From: Vibrio cincinnatiensis DSM 19608
GTDB lineage: Bacteria; Pseudomonadota; Gammaproteobacteria; Enterobacterales; Vibrionaceae
Assembly: GCF_900167345.1 (NCBI RefSeq)
Contig: NZ_FUXB01000006.1
Location: 1-64,000 of the forward strand
Direction: 5' to 3'
DNA length: 64,000 nt
Shown piece by piece: positions 18,219-27,167 of the stretch. Position numbers and translations under genes: made by a program. Numbering within the stretch: position 1 is the stretch's first letter; each line of letters starts with the position of its first letter. The notes below the pieces were generated by a model. That model searched no databases and had not been told where the DNA came from. It saw only the letters and a program-made list of their open reading frames with translations.

Positions 18219-20195
18219 CTAAATACCGATAGCGACATCATCCAATGCTCGAAATACGGTGTCGTCTAAATGCCCTTCATAAACGAGCTTGCACACTTTT
18301 CGACGAACCGCTAACCCAGAGATCAATCGCTCAATCGATAGATGCTTATCGCTATTCTGTTTATTGTACAGATCGATGAGTTGGCTTAACTTTTCATAGG
18401 CAATGACCTCATCATCCGATCTTAGCCAATCCAGCTTATCAATCAACTCTTGGCACTCTTCACGAATCGATGATGGTGCATGGCCAGTCATGGCAGCAAG
18501 AGCGGTAATACTGCGCTCTAGCGCCTCTGGAGAAGTATATTTCGATAAGGTGATGGTTATCTCATCTGCATTGATCTCAACCAAATGCTTACGTTGCTTG
18601 ACCCGACGGCCTAACCTTCCTCTTGGAGAAGGTGATTTCCTTTGGATTGGTTCAAATTCACCATCAATAATTTCTGACAGTTCATCTAACCTTTGCTTTG
18701 AAACCATTTCATTGCGCAGAGGGTTGGGCAATGTTGGAGCCATATTACGTTTACCCGCATTGGTGGTTTTAGCACGGGAGTACCGTAAAACTTCTTCGAC
18801 ATCACATTTAATGTCGACCTGATAATCAACCACTTTATCTTTTTCAACCAAGGGAGTTACCGTTAGATGGTATCCCCATAGGTTAACCATGAAAGGAGCA
18901 TCAGCTTTATCTTTTTCAGCCAAACGTCTTAGTTCACGGATCAGATCCATCGAAAAACGCCGCCACTCAATGTTTCGAGCGAGTTTTTGATTCAATTCGC
19001 TCAACAGCATAACATCGGTATGACGACGAGACATACGGCTACGGAAATAAGAGTAGAGCTGAAACACAAGGGTATGTTGTTTTAATATTTCAGGAGGAAA
19101 TAAGAAAAAGTAATCTCGGGTCATCAACTCTTCAAAAAACGAAGGTTCCCACACTAAGATATATAAATTGGGTTTGATTCGGATCTCACCATCGCTACCT
19201 TCGGTTGGCGCTTCTTCAGAGGCGGTAATGGTTCGAGCAAGAAAGCGGAAACGATCACTTTTAAAACCTTCTGGCATATTTTCGCTGAGCCAGCGCCCTG
19301 TTAACTCATGCAATTGAAAATCCGTAAATTCAATCCTATCTATGCTATCACGGATGGAATCACGAGCCGGTCCACTGTCTTTTTTGCCTCTCAATGACAA
19401 AATATCCGTGATGTAGAGTGGTGTTTTATTCGGTACATATTTGGCGTTGAGTTGATACTCTTCTTGATGATGATCATGATACTGCACGGTGAGAGTAAAC
19501 AGAGCAAACAGTGTCATAAGATCATCAACTGTCATGATGTTTTTAGAAGATCGCGTCTCAATCACGGCCCGCGTTCCAGAAATCGATACCATCGATTTTT
19601 GATAACTTTTTCGAGTTCGTGGCGGTGCTAATGCTTGGTCGATAATTCCAGCCCAGTTGGTGGGTGAAACCACAAATTGATCGGCTTCATCTTTCATCGC
19701 AGGGGGAGTATTTAAGCCATGCTCATGCAATAAACGTTGGTTGACTTGTGTTTGTGCCAACGCTTTTGAACGTTTACGCTTTTCTGTTTGTTTTACTGAT
19801 TCCGTGACTAAGCTGGTCGAACCGAGTACAGAAATGAGTTGGTTTGGATTGACAAACCGATGAAGCATGGTTTTTCCTGCTAACCCTTCTTCAAAACGAA
19901 CAGGGACTTGTTTAAATAAACCAATAGCGACGGCTGCCCTTAAACGTTGTTGAATGGCGGCTCGAGTGAGTTGACCATCTGTGGCTTCAATGAGTTCGGT
20001 GGTGGAGACCAAACCATCTTTGCTACGAAATCCACGTAACGAAATCAAATTTAGCAGTTCGACAATACTTTTTGTAACCCCTTTAAAATGCTGATATTGC
20101 TCAATCCAATCAACGGCGGCTTCTGAAACTTCAAAGAGATGGCCATCTTTGTGGCTTCTGGGGGCGTTTATCAGCAATTTTTCTTCAGAGATCAT
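18219..20195 (-). CDS. rctB: Chromosome II replication initiator RctB
   Basis: RctB binds and opens ori2, the origin of the Vibrio small chromosome, and limits its own activity by binding 29/39-mer control sites. The 658-residue product carries stretches highly characteristic of RctB: HKDGHLFEVSEAAVDWIEQY, TDGQLTRAAIQQRLRAAVA (winged-helix region) and RNMAPTLPNPLRNE. The frame can begin at a GTG at 20213, but the ATG at 20195 (MISEEKLL) is preferred because it matches the usual start of RctB and has GGAA a few bases upstream. The gene reads away from the origin. A TGATCA at 20256-20261 in its leader fits autoregulation. Identification is very secure. Confidence 0.98.
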   Translation of the reverse strand: MISEEKLLINAPRSHKDGHLFEVSEAAVDWIEQYQHFKGVTKSIVELLNLISLRGFRSKDGLVSTTELIEATDGQLTRAAIQQRLRAAVAIGLFKQVPVRFEEGLAGKTMLHRFVNPNQLISVLGSTSLVTESVKQTEKRKRSKALAQTQVNQRLLHEHGLNTPPAMKDEADQFVVSPTNWAGIIDQALAPPRTRKSYQKSMVSISGTRAVIETRSSKNIMTVDDLMTLFALFTLTVQYHDHHQEEYQLNAKYVPNKTPLYITDILSLRGKKDSGPARDSIRDSIDRIEFTDFQLHELTGRWLSENMPEGFKSDRFRFLARTITASEEAPTEGSDGEIRIKPNLYILVWEPSFFEELMTRDYFFLFPPEILKQHTLVFQLYSYFRSRMSRRHTDVMLLSELNQKLARNIEWRRFSMDLIRELRRLAEKDKADAPFMVNLWGYHLTVTPLVEKDKVVDYQVDIKCDVEEVLRYSRAKTTNAGKRNMAPTLPNPLRNEMVSKQRLDELSEIIDGEFEPIQRKSPSPRGRLGRRVKQRKHLVEINADEITITLSKYTSPEALERSITALAAMTGHAPSSIREECQELIDKLDWLRSDDEVIAYEKLSQLIDLYNKQNSDKHLSIERLISGLAVRRKVCKLVYEGHLDDTVFRALDDVAIGI

Positions 20196-20255
20196 GTTCA
20201 TTCCGTATTGCACTAGCCGTAATATCGCTATAGTTCCAAGAGCATAAAGAAAAAG

Positions 20256-20261
20256 TGATCA
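20256..20261. promoter_or_regulatory. TGATCA motif in the rctB promoter
   Basis: GTGATCATAAAT lies about 60 bp upstream of the rctB start codon. In V. cholerae a 29-mer RctB site in the rctB promoter mediates autorepression. This motif is the best candidate for the equivalent here, though the surrounding bases were not matched to a full 29-mer. Confidence 0.5.
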
Positions 20262-20294
20262 TAAATAAAGAGAAATTTACTGTTTTTAACTAAC

Positions 20295-20400
20295 TGATCT
20301 TTTTGATTATTCTGATCTGTATTGATTAGTATGATCCTATGATCTGAGGCAAAAACCCAATGCAACTATTTGATTTTAAATAATATTTATTTTTACCTTT
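20295..20400. other. Probable DNA unwinding element of ori2
   Basis: TGAT occurs at 20295, 20304, 20313, 20323, 20332 and 20340, a spacing of 9, 9, 10, 9 and 8 bp. The other strand therefore reads as six ATCA repeats. An almost pure A/T block (about 20366-20400) lies between them and the 12-mer array. RctB has been reported to bind single-stranded ATCA repeats in the V. cholerae unwinding element, so this is the likely opening site. Confidence 0.75.
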
Positions 20401-20407
20401 CAGAAGC

Positions 20408-20533
20408 ATGATCATGTCAATATCGCAACGATGATCAATGTCTCTTAGCAAGCATGATCAAACAAAGCTTGAACGATGATCATCAGGCCTTCGAACCGAT
20501 GATCAATAGTCACTAGGATCAATGATCAAGCTA
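20408..20533 (+). repeat. Six RctB 12-mer iterons
   Basis: ATGATCA begins at 20408, 20431, 20454, 20476, 20499 and 20522. All copies are in the same orientation with spacings of 23, 23, 22, 23 and 23 bp, about two helical turns. Each contains a Dam GATC site, as expected for methylation-dependent RctB binding. Six direct 12-mers define the minimal ori2 in V. cholerae. Confidence 0.93.
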
Positions 20534-20543
20534 GACACACAAC

Positions 20544-20552
20544 TTATCCACA
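20544..20552 (+). promoter_or_regulatory. DnaA box
   Basis: TTATCCACA, the perfect consensus, starts 22 bp after the last 12-mer and so continues the same helical phasing. It is the only exact copy noticed in the origin region. Confidence 0.9.
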
Positions 20553-20614
20553 ACCGCTGAAGAGCTCCTGGGTTTATTTTGATTTTTTCTCGTTGTAACA
20601 CTTAATTATGTCTT

Positions 20615-21032
20615 GGAACGATGATCAAGAGAACACTTCATGAGTGTATTTTTCTACTAACCGAACCTGAAATGTGGTTGGATGAACACCTTGTCGCATC
20701 CTCCCCTTTCTACGGATTCTATAGGATGTGAACGAAAGCATGATCATGGTCATTTTCATGTTTTTCTTACCCCTATTAATGTTTCCCTCTATGGGTAACT
20801 TGGCTTCATTATTTGAGTTTAACCCTGATTATAATTGACACTAACCGTAAATTAGCGGTTTTTTATCATGCTTCCGGTTGTTGTATGATACTTGATCATC
20901 TTTCCGTCATATAAGGATCCTTTTTTCATCAATGATTGGATCCAATGGTGTGGATTCTTTCCTTGATCATTGTTCCATCCTGAGTCATTTTAATGGAAGC
21001 ATGATCATGATGATTTCCTTGATCATCGTTCC
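20615..21032. repeat. Array of RctB-type 15-mer/39-mer control motifs
   Basis: The motif GGAACGATGATCAAG occurs at 20615-20629 and, inverted and identical, at 21018-21032. Related copies lie at 20733-20748 (plus, diverged), 20862-20876 (minus, core mutated), 20891-20905 (minus), 20962-20976 (minus) and 20995-21009 (plus). Two copies 20995-21032 face each other, making a 38-bp composite palindrome. In position and content this corresponds to the 39-mer/rctA control region that restrains ori2 firing. Exact 39-mer boundaries cannot be assigned by eye. Confidence 0.75.
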
Positions 21033-21370
21033 AGTTCGATATCTCTGACTCTTCAAATCAAATGCGGAGAGGAAATTTAGGGAAAGAGGCTTTTTTATCG
21101 GTCAATAGTGAGGTTTTCAACCCTTATGGATGCTTATCGATTTAAATTCTCTTCTTTCGTCGCTTTATTGTTTTCAATTTTTTATAGAAATAGAGTACAG
21201 GAAAATTGAAAATACATCTTCCGTAATTTATTGATATTAAGTAATCGTTCCGGTAAACGTCTGACCGCTATTTTATGGCGGGCATCTTTTCCGTGTTGCT
21301 CCTCTTTTCTATTCTTAAGGTTTTAAACTCAGGTATTGATCATGTTTTCAGTTATTTTTCTTCTTTTTCA

Positions 21371-21385
21371 GTTTACATTGTAAAT
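21371..21385. other. parS2 centromere site (origin copy)
   Basis: GTTTACATTGTAAAT matches the chromosome II consensus NTTTACANTGTAAAN, a near-perfect palindrome bound by ParB2. It sits 219 bp upstream of parA2, so it may also take part in control of the parAB2 operon. Confidence 0.9.
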
Positions 21386-21603
21386 ATGTGACGTTGTGAC
21401 ATTTTAAATGTACTGTTTTCCTTGTAGGAGAACCCTCTGGTTTTAATGATTGAAATATTCAGGTTAATGTTAATAATACGTCAAATGATGGATGTTTTTC
21501 TATTTATTGTGATTCCTATCCATAAGTGAATGTTCACCTTTTTATTGCGCGTGTTCAATATTGCTGTACAATTGATGGCTGGAAATCAGTTATGGACAGG
21601 ATC

Positions 21604-22821
21604 ATGAAAAGAGAACAAACAATAGAGAATCTCTACCAGCTTGCTGAACAAACTCAGCAGGTGCAAGCTGATCGAATAGAGATCGTATTAGAAGAACGAC
21701 GTGATGAGCATTTTCCCCCGATGTCGAAGGCATTGATGGAAACTCGCTCTGGTTTGACTCGTCGTAAACTGGATGAAGCGATCGCCAAATTAGAGGCGGC
21801 GGGTCATCAGTTCACGAAAAATAATGCTAACCACTACTCTATTTCTCTTGCTGAAGCTCATATGCTGATGGACGCGGCTGGGGTACTTAAATTTCATCAA
21901 CGCAAAAAGAATACGGAAAATAAGCCTTGGATCATTAACGTACAAAACCAAAAAGGCGGGACAGGAAAGTCCATGACAGCGGTTCATTTGGCGGCTTGCC
22001 TAGCGCTTAATTTAGATAAACGCTACCGTATTTGTTTGATTGATTTAGATCCTCAAGGCTCTTTACGTCTGTTTTTAAATCCACAAATTAGCTTAGCGGA
22101 ACACAGTAATATCTATTCTGCGGTTGATATTATGTTGGATAACTTTCCTGAAGGCACGGAAATTGATACCGCGTTTTTACAGAAAAACGTGTTATTACCG
22201 ACTCAGTACCCTAACTTGAAAACCATTTCTGCTTTTCCCGAAGATGCGATGTTTAATGCGGAGGCTTGGCAATATCTTTCACAAAACCAATCATTGGATA
22301 TTGTTCGCCTTCTGAAAGAAAAGCTGATCGATAAAATTGCAGATGAGTTCGATATCATCATGATTGATACGGGCCCGCATGTTGATCCTTTAGTATGGAA
22401 CGCGATGTATGCTTCCAATGCTCTGCTGATTCCTTGTGCGGCTAAGCGTTTGGATTGGGCGTCTACGGTGAATTTTTTTCAACATTTACCAACCGTTTAT
22501 GAAATGTTTCCTGAAGATTGGAAAGGGTTGGAATTTGTCCGTCTGATGCCAACGATGTTTGAAGATGATAATAAGAAGCAGGTTTCTGTTTTGACGGAAA
22601 TGAATTATTTATTAGGTGATCAGGTTATGATGGCGACGATCCCCCGCAGTCGAGCTTTTGAAACCTGTGCTGACACTTATAGTACGGTGTTTGATTTAAC
22701 GACCAGTGATTTTGAGGGCGGGAAGAAAACCTTGGCGACAGCACAAGATGCTGTACAAAAAAGTGCCTTAGAATTAGAGCGTGTGTTGCATACACATTGG
22801 ACTTCATTGAATCAGGGGTAA
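21604..22821 (+). CDS. parA: Chromosome II partition ATPase ParA2
   Basis: ParA2 is a type Ia Walker ATPase that polymerises on nucleoid DNA and moves ori2 through ParB2-parS2 complexes. The 405-residue product has the N-terminal winged-helix region (about 1-105) typical of plasmid P1-like ParA, the deviant Walker A KGGTGKS at 117-123, LIDLDPQG (Walker A') and IIMIDTGPHVDP (Walker B). The frame extends to a GTG at 21526, but the ATG at 21604 (MKREQTIENL) is preferred: it matches the known ParA2 start and has AGGA just upstream. parB2 follows 7 nt later, so the two form one operon. Confidence 0.97.
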   Translation: MKREQTIENLYQLAEQTQQVQADRIEIVLEERRDEHFPPMSKALMETRSGLTRRKLDEAIAKLEAAGHQFTKNNANHYSISLAEAHMLMDAAGVLKFHQRKKNTENKPWIINVQNQKGGTGKSMTAVHLAACLALNLDKRYRICLIDLDPQGSLRLFLNPQISLAEHSNIYSAVDIMLDNFPEGTEIDTAFLQKNVLLPTQYPNLKTISAFPEDAMFNAEAWQYLSQNQSLDIVRLLKEKLIDKIADEFDIIMIDTGPHVDPLVWNAMYASNALLIPCAAKRLDWASTVNFFQHLPTVYEMFPEDWKGLEFVRLMPTMFEDDNKKQVSVLTEMNYLLGDQVMMATIPRSRAFETCADTYSTVFDLTTSDFEGGKKTLATAQDAVQKSALELERVLHTHWTSLNQG

Positions 22822-22828
22822 ATAGAAT

Positions 22829-23800
22829 ATGGCAATAAAAACGTCTGAGCTGAATGCTAAGTTATTTGGTAAAGCAGATAAGCGACGGGCTTCAACCCCT
22901 CAAGAAGCGCAGGCTGCGGCAAAGGAACAAGCACAGGTCATTGAGTTGGCGGTTGCAGGTGAAGATCTTGTGACTTTTGAATTAGTCCGAATTCCGGCTA
23001 GCGAGATAGAAGAAAAAACCCTGATATTTTCCCAAAACGCCCGTGAGCAATCCTTTCTTAATGAACATGCGCTGGCGGATATTTTAAATTCATTGCGAGA
23101 GCGTGGGCAGCAATTTCCTGCCGTAGGTCGTCGGAAAGAAGATGGTAAAATTGAGGTTTTAGATGGCAGTCGCCGTCGAAAATCATGCCTTTTAGCTCAG
23201 CAAGATTTTTTGGTCTATGTTGCTGATAACATCAATACCGAGCATGCCAAGTTTCTTTCAGATGTGGCCAATGCTCATAAACCGCTTTCGTTGTATGAGA
23301 AGGGAAAAGAGATGCAAGCCCAGCTTGATAGTGGTGCTGCAGAAGACCAAAAAGCATTAGCGAAAATGTTTCAATGTAGTGAAGCTTTAGTGAGTGGTGC
23401 ATTGAAAGCGGCATCATTACCACTGACTTTGTTACAGGCTTACCCGAATGTTGTTGAACTGGGGCGCCCGACCATTGTTAAACTACACAAACAGTTTAAT
23501 GAGTTAACTGAGGAGCAACAAGCGGATCTCTTAGCCAAATGTCAGCAGCATGAAGGATACGTTTGGCAACACTGTCAGTCCCAAGGGGTTGCCCGTATCA
23601 CTAAAGAGGTGACGGAAACGATTGAAGAGTGGATTCAGTCTTTGGTTCCCCCCAAAAAAGTTGCCAGCCATAAAGTGGAATTGGTCAAAGGCCGAGCTCA
23701 CTATATGCGTAAAGGGAACTTATTAACGGTGAACGTACAGAAAGTAGATGATAGGTTGATGCAAGAAATTCTTGATTTTGTACAGCAAAAGTTAAGTTAG
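22829..23800 (+). CDS. parB: Chromosome II partition protein ParB2
   Basis: This 323-residue CTP-switch DNA-binding protein loads at parS2 sites and partners ParA2. The ParB/Srx fold begins near residue 55; the CTP-binding motifs are represented by SQNAREQS and DGSRRRKSCL. A helix-turn-helix lies around LAKMFQCSEALVSGALKAA, and the C-terminal dimerisation region ends the protein. Four matching parS2 palindromes are found in this window alone. The gene is co-transcribed with parA2 and is followed by a strong terminator. Confidence 0.97.
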   Translation: MAIKTSELNAKLFGKADKRRASTPQEAQAAAKEQAQVIELAVAGEDLVTFELVRIPASEIEEKTLIFSQNAREQSFLNEHALADILNSLRERGQQFPAVGRRKEDGKIEVLDGSRRRKSCLLAQQDFLVYVADNINTEHAKFLSDVANAHKPLSLYEKGKEMQAQLDSGAAEDQKALAKMFQCSEALVSGALKAASLPLTLLQAYPNVVELGRPTIVKLHKQFNELTEEQQADLLAKCQQHEGYVWQHCQSQGVARITKEVTETIEEWIQSLVPPKKVASHKVELVKGRAHYMRKGNLLTVNVQKVDDRLMQEILDFVQQKLS

Positions 23801-23807
23801 TCTACAT

Positions 23808-23835
23808 AAAATAGCCCGCGTTAGCGGGCTATTTT
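23808..23835. terminator. Bidirectional terminator between parB2 and the PotD-like gene
   Basis: AAAATAGCCCGC (23808-23819), loop GTTA, GCGGGCTATTTT (23824-23835) is a perfect 12-bp stem with A/T arms, effective on both strands for the two convergent genes. Confidence 0.92.
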
Positions 23836-23853
23836 ATGAGTATCCTCATGACA

Positions 23854-24888
23854 TTATTGGTTACGTAACCGTTGCCAATATCGGTCATAAATAGCCAGAG
23901 CTTCTGGCCCGACATCATTAATAAATTCCCCTTTCGCCATTTCTTCATCACTTGGGAAAATAGTGTGGTTATTGCGTAATTCTTCAGGGAGTAAGGCTCT
24001 TCCTGTTTCTGTTGCAGAGGCATAGCCTAAGCTATTGACGATTTCTGCTTGGTTTTCTGCTTCAAACATAAAATTAATAAATTTATGTGCCAAGGCCTTA
24101 TTCTTGCTACCGGATGGGATGGTATAGTTATCCATCCATAATACCGCTCCCTCTTCTGGCATCACAAAAGTGAGTTCTGGTAACTCTTCTTGCCCTTGGT
24201 AAGCATTACCATTCCACTGCATTCCCAGAGCGACTTCTCCTGAAACATAAGGAACATGAGGCGCATCTGAGTTATAGAGTAATACATTTCGTTTTAGTTC
24301 GACGAGAGATTGATACGCTTTTTCAATTTCAGCTTCATTTTGGGTATTAATGCTAAATCCATTCAGTTTTAAAGCCATCCCGAAGACATCACGCATGTCA
24401 TCAATCAGCATGACTTGTCTTCTGTATTTTGTATCCCATAAATCAGCCCAGCGAGAAATGCCTTGTGGTAACAAAGCTTGGTTGTAGCTTAGGCCAGTAA
24501 TTCCCCAAATATAAGGTAAGGAATAAGTATTTTTAGGATCATGTGCTTGGCCTAATAAGGAAGGCATGGTTTCTTTCATGTTTGGGATCTGAGCGTGATC
24601 TAATTCGCTGAGTAGCCCTTCTCGCCCCATTTTCTCAATAAAATATGCGGAGGCGAACACCACATCATATCCCGTTCCTTTGAGTAGTTTTAGCCGGGTA
24701 TACATAGATTCATTATTTTCAAAAGTCGAATAGTGAATTGAGACCCCTTCTTGAGCTTCAAACTGTTTCAGTGATTTTTCTGGAAGGTATCCTCCCCAAG
24801 CATACACGTTGAGCACTTTTTCTTGTGCATTGATTTGTATTGAGGTAGCGAGAGCGGCAAAGAGCAGTCCTTTGATGAAAGATTTCAT
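23854..24888 (-). CDS. PotD/PotF-like polyamine-binding periplasmic protein (orphan)
   Basis: This extracellular solute-binding protein of 344 residues has a signal peptide (MKSFIKGLLFAALATSIQINA). The mature start LNVYAWGGYLPEKSLKQFE and the DVVFASAYFIEKMGREGLL segment are typical of spermidine/putrescine receptors. Polyamine or a related cationic amine is the likely ligand. No potABC permease genes are adjacent, so it must work with an unlinked transporter or act as a sensor-coupled binding protein. AGGAAT precedes the ATG. Substrate specificity cannot be fixed from sequence. Confidence 0.88.
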   Translation of the reverse strand: MKSFIKGLLFAALATSIQINAQEKVLNVYAWGGYLPEKSLKQFEAQEGVSIHYSTFENNESMYTRLKLLKGTGYDVVFASAYFIEKMGREGLLSELDHAQIPNMKETMPSLLGQAHDPKNTYSLPYIWGITGLSYNQALLPQGISRWADLWDTKYRRQVMLIDDMRDVFGMALKLNGFSINTQNEAEIEKAYQSLVELKRNVLLYNSDAPHVPYVSGEVALGMQWNGNAYQGQEELPELTFVMPEEGAVLWMDNYTIPSGSKNKALAHKFINFMFEAENQAEIVNSLGYASATETGRALLPEELRNNHTIFPSDEEMAKGEFINDVGPEALAIYDRYWQRLRNQ

Positions 24889-25116
24889 TGCATTTTTATT
24901 CCTTAAAATCCAGCCCCATGCTGGTGTTCAGCTGCATAATTAGTCAAATTATCGTTTCAATAAAGCAAATATAATTTGTCGTAATGAATAATTTTTTTAG
25001 TCAGTTGTCCCCCTGTTTTGGCGTTACTCAATTTTTCAATGGGAGATGAGGGAATATGGGTGAGTCAATGACGCTTGTGCTACCATTATGGCTTCTGTTT
25101 TACTATCTGATTTCCT

Positions 25117-27156
25117 ATGGCTGATTTAACGATACACTTTGGTGAATACATCAAACAACTGAAATCTTCTGCATGTACGAGCCACCATCGTTTTGGTTTA
25201 TATTTTCAAGCTGAAACGGAATGGAGCCGGGTAATGCTGAAACAAGGGATCAGCCTGCTTGATAATCCAATGATTGTTCAACTGGGGGGGCCAACTCTTT
25301 TTCCTGATTTAGGCCAAACCGTTGCTTATAATCAAGGGCAACGGTTACTTGGACAAGAATGTGATGTGCTTATTTGTGACTGTTCCGATGGATGGGATGC
25401 GAACAGCTTTAGTGCCGCTCTTGGAACTTTGATTGGCGGCGGCTTACTTTTTATTCTCGGTCATGATGAATTTGAACAAACGGCTGATAAACGTTGGCTG
25501 ACTCGTGCTTTTCATCAGCTGCTGGTGATTAATGAGCAAGAGTGGCCCTCTATACCTGAAGTGGGATTGGTTAATAAACCAAATGAATTTGCCCAACAGA
25601 ATTTGGCGGTTGAACAAGTGGTTCGAACGGTGGAAGGTCATCGTAAGCGGCCTTTGATCTTAACTGCAGACCGTGGTCGAGGAAAAAGCAGTGCTTTAGG
25701 TATGGCGGCGGCTCGTTTAATGCAATCTCGTTCGCTTTCAATTATCGTGACCGCACCAACGCTTGCGGCTATCGCTCCTGTATTTGATTTTGCTCAACGT
25801 GCACTCCCCTTTGTGCGAACTTCAAAAGGATTTCTTGGTTATCAACGTTCAGAACTTCGTTATTTACCGCCGGATGAAATACAGCGGTATCGACCTTCAT
25901 GCGATCTGCTATTGGTTGATGAAGCCGCAGCGTTACCCCTTTCTTTTCTTCAATTTTTTGTTGAGCACTATCACCGATCGGTTTTCTCGACCACCATTCA
26001 TGGTTATGAAGGATGTGGACGTGGTTTCACCCTTAAATTTCAGCACTGGTTGAAACAGGTTCGTCCACAGATGCGCTCTTTGCATTTAGATCAACCCATT
26101 CGCTGGGCGGAGGGCGACCCTATAGAAGCATGGCATAGGCAAACGTTCCTGCTTAATGATGAACTTGAATTAGAGATAGAGGATAAAAATGATGAGGAAG
26201 TGCTCTATCATTCGGTAACCAAGCAGGAACTCTTAGATCAACCGGAAGTGTTGAGCGCGGTATTTTCATTATTAGTTAATGCCCATTATCAAACGTCTCC
26301 CAATGATTTATTTCATCTTTTAGCGGATGATAACGTCCAGCTGTTTATTGCCCGCCAGCAACAACGTTATGTTGCTTGCCTTTTGGCGGTACGAGAAGGA
26401 CAACTTGATGCGGAATTGATCAAACAAGTTCAATGGGGTAACCGTCGTCCCAAAGGACATCTGGCCCCAATAACCATTGCAAATCAGCTAGGAATTTCTC
26501 AGGCAGCTTATCAGTCATGTTGGCGGGTGATGCGCATTGCGGTTCATCCTGTCAAACAGAATCAGGGGCTAGGCAGTGCTTTGTTACACCATTTTATTGA
26601 ACAATACCCCTGCGACTATCTTGCAACTAGTTTTGGGGCCACCGCTGAATTGATTCATTTTTGGCAGAAAAATGATTTCTATCCGATCAAAATGGGTTCG
26701 CATCGAGATCAAGCTAGTGGTTGTTATTCGGTGTTGATGGCTTACAGTCAACGGAGTGAGTGGTTAGATAAGGCGAGAAGACAGCTTGCTCTTTATCTGA
26801 GATATGCACTAAAAGATAGCTTGCAAGAGCTAGAGCCCAAGGTGGTTCGAGCTTTGCTGAAAGAGATAAAAAGTGCTGGACATGAAAGTAACACCTATCC
26901 GGAGGCGCTTATTGCTCATTATGCTCTAGGCGGTGCCAACTATGAAAGTGTGGCTGTTTGGATTGAGCAGTGGCTATTAGAGATGATGAATATCGATCAG
27001 GTTTCGGATGTATTGATAGCCAAAGTATTGCAACAACATTCCTGGCAGTCTTGTGCCCTACGCTACGGTTATACTGGGCGAAAGCAGATAGAGCAGTATT
27101 TACGAGGGGAGTTAACCGAACTTATTGCAAATTTACAGTGTAAACCCAAGCGATGA
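25117..27156 (+). CDS. tmcA: tRNA(Met) cytidine acetyltransferase TmcA
   Basis: TmcA uses acetyl-CoA and ATP or GTP to make N4-acetylcytidine at the wobble base of elongator tRNA-Met. The 679-residue product shows the N-terminal DUF1726 region, an RNA-helicase-like module with Walker A DRGRGKSSALG (about 191) and LLVDEAAALPLSFL, a GNAT acetyltransferase domain (about 405-550, with QNQGLGSALLHHF), and a C-terminal tRNA-binding tail. Length matches E. coli TmcA. No clear ribosome site is seen before the ATG. A parS2 palindrome is embedded in its last codons (27131-27145), so the final residues are constrained by both functions. Confidence 0.95.
   Translation: MADLTIHFGEYIKQLKSSACTSHHRFGLYFQAETEWSRVMLKQGISLLDNPMIVQLGGPTLFPDLGQTVAYNQGQRLLGQECDVLICDCSDGWDANSFSAALGTLIGGGLLFILGHDEFEQTADKRWLTRAFHQLLVINEQEWPSIPEVGLVNKPNEFAQQNLAVEQVVRTVEGHRKRPLILTADRGRGKSSALGMAAARLMQSRSLSIIVTAPTLAAIAPVFDFAQRALPFVRTSKGFLGYQRSELRYLPPDEIQRYRPSCDLLLVDEAAALPLSFLQFFVEHYHRSVFSTTIHGYEGCGRGFTLKFQHWLKQVRPQMRSLHLDQPIRWAEGDPIEAWHRQTFLLNDELELEIEDKNDEEVLYHSVTKQELLDQPEVLSAVFSLLVNAHYQTSPNDLFHLLADDNVQLFIARQQQRYVACLLAVREGQLDAELIKQVQWGNRRPKGHLAPITIANQLGISQAAYQSCWRVMRIAVHPVKQNQGLGSALLHHFIEQYPCDYLATSFGATAELIHFWQKNDFYPIKMGSHRDQASGCYSVLMAYSQRSEWLDKARRQLALYLRYALKDSLQELEPKVVRALLKEIKSAGHESNTYPEALIAHYALGGANYESVAVWIEQWLLEMMNIDQVSDVLIAKVLQQHSWQSCALRYGYTGRKQIEQYLRGELTELIANLQCKPKR
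27131..27145. other. parS2 centromere site inside the tmcA 3' end
   Basis: ATTTACAGTGTAAAC fits NTTTACANTGTAAAN. It encodes residues close to the TmcA C-terminus (NLQCKPKR), so a ParB2 site and coding sequence overlap. Confidence 0.88.
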
Positions 27157-27167
27157 TGTTTGAGGCT

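Larger units (their letters stand above)
20196..21603. other. Chromosome II replication origin region (ori2) and control sites
   Basis: This 1.4-kb non-coding stretch lies between divergent rctB and parA2. From left to right it holds the rctB promoter area with TGATCA at 20256, an AT-rich zone with TGAT repeats (20295-20343) and an A/T block (about 20366-20400), six 12-mers (20408-20533), a DnaA box (20544-20552), larger RctB-type motifs in both orientations (20615-21032) and a parS2 site (21371-21385). This matches the ori2-min plus control (rctA-like) layout known from V. cholerae. No protein-coding ORF is convincing. Confidence 0.92.

Noticed and set aside
20408..20533. Regularly spaced repeats as a possible CRISPR array
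   Set aside because: The repeats are only about 12 bp at a 23-bp pitch with GATC cores, fitting RctB iterons; no cas genes are near.
21224..21236. IHF-like site TAATTTATTGATA between ori2 and parA2
   Set aside because: It fits the loose consensus, but in such AT-rich DNA chance matches are common, so it was not listed as a feature.
21526..21603. Upstream extension of parA2 to a GTG
   Set aside because: The ATG at 21604 matches the known ParA2 N-terminus and has an AGGA site; the extension has no similarity to ParA2.
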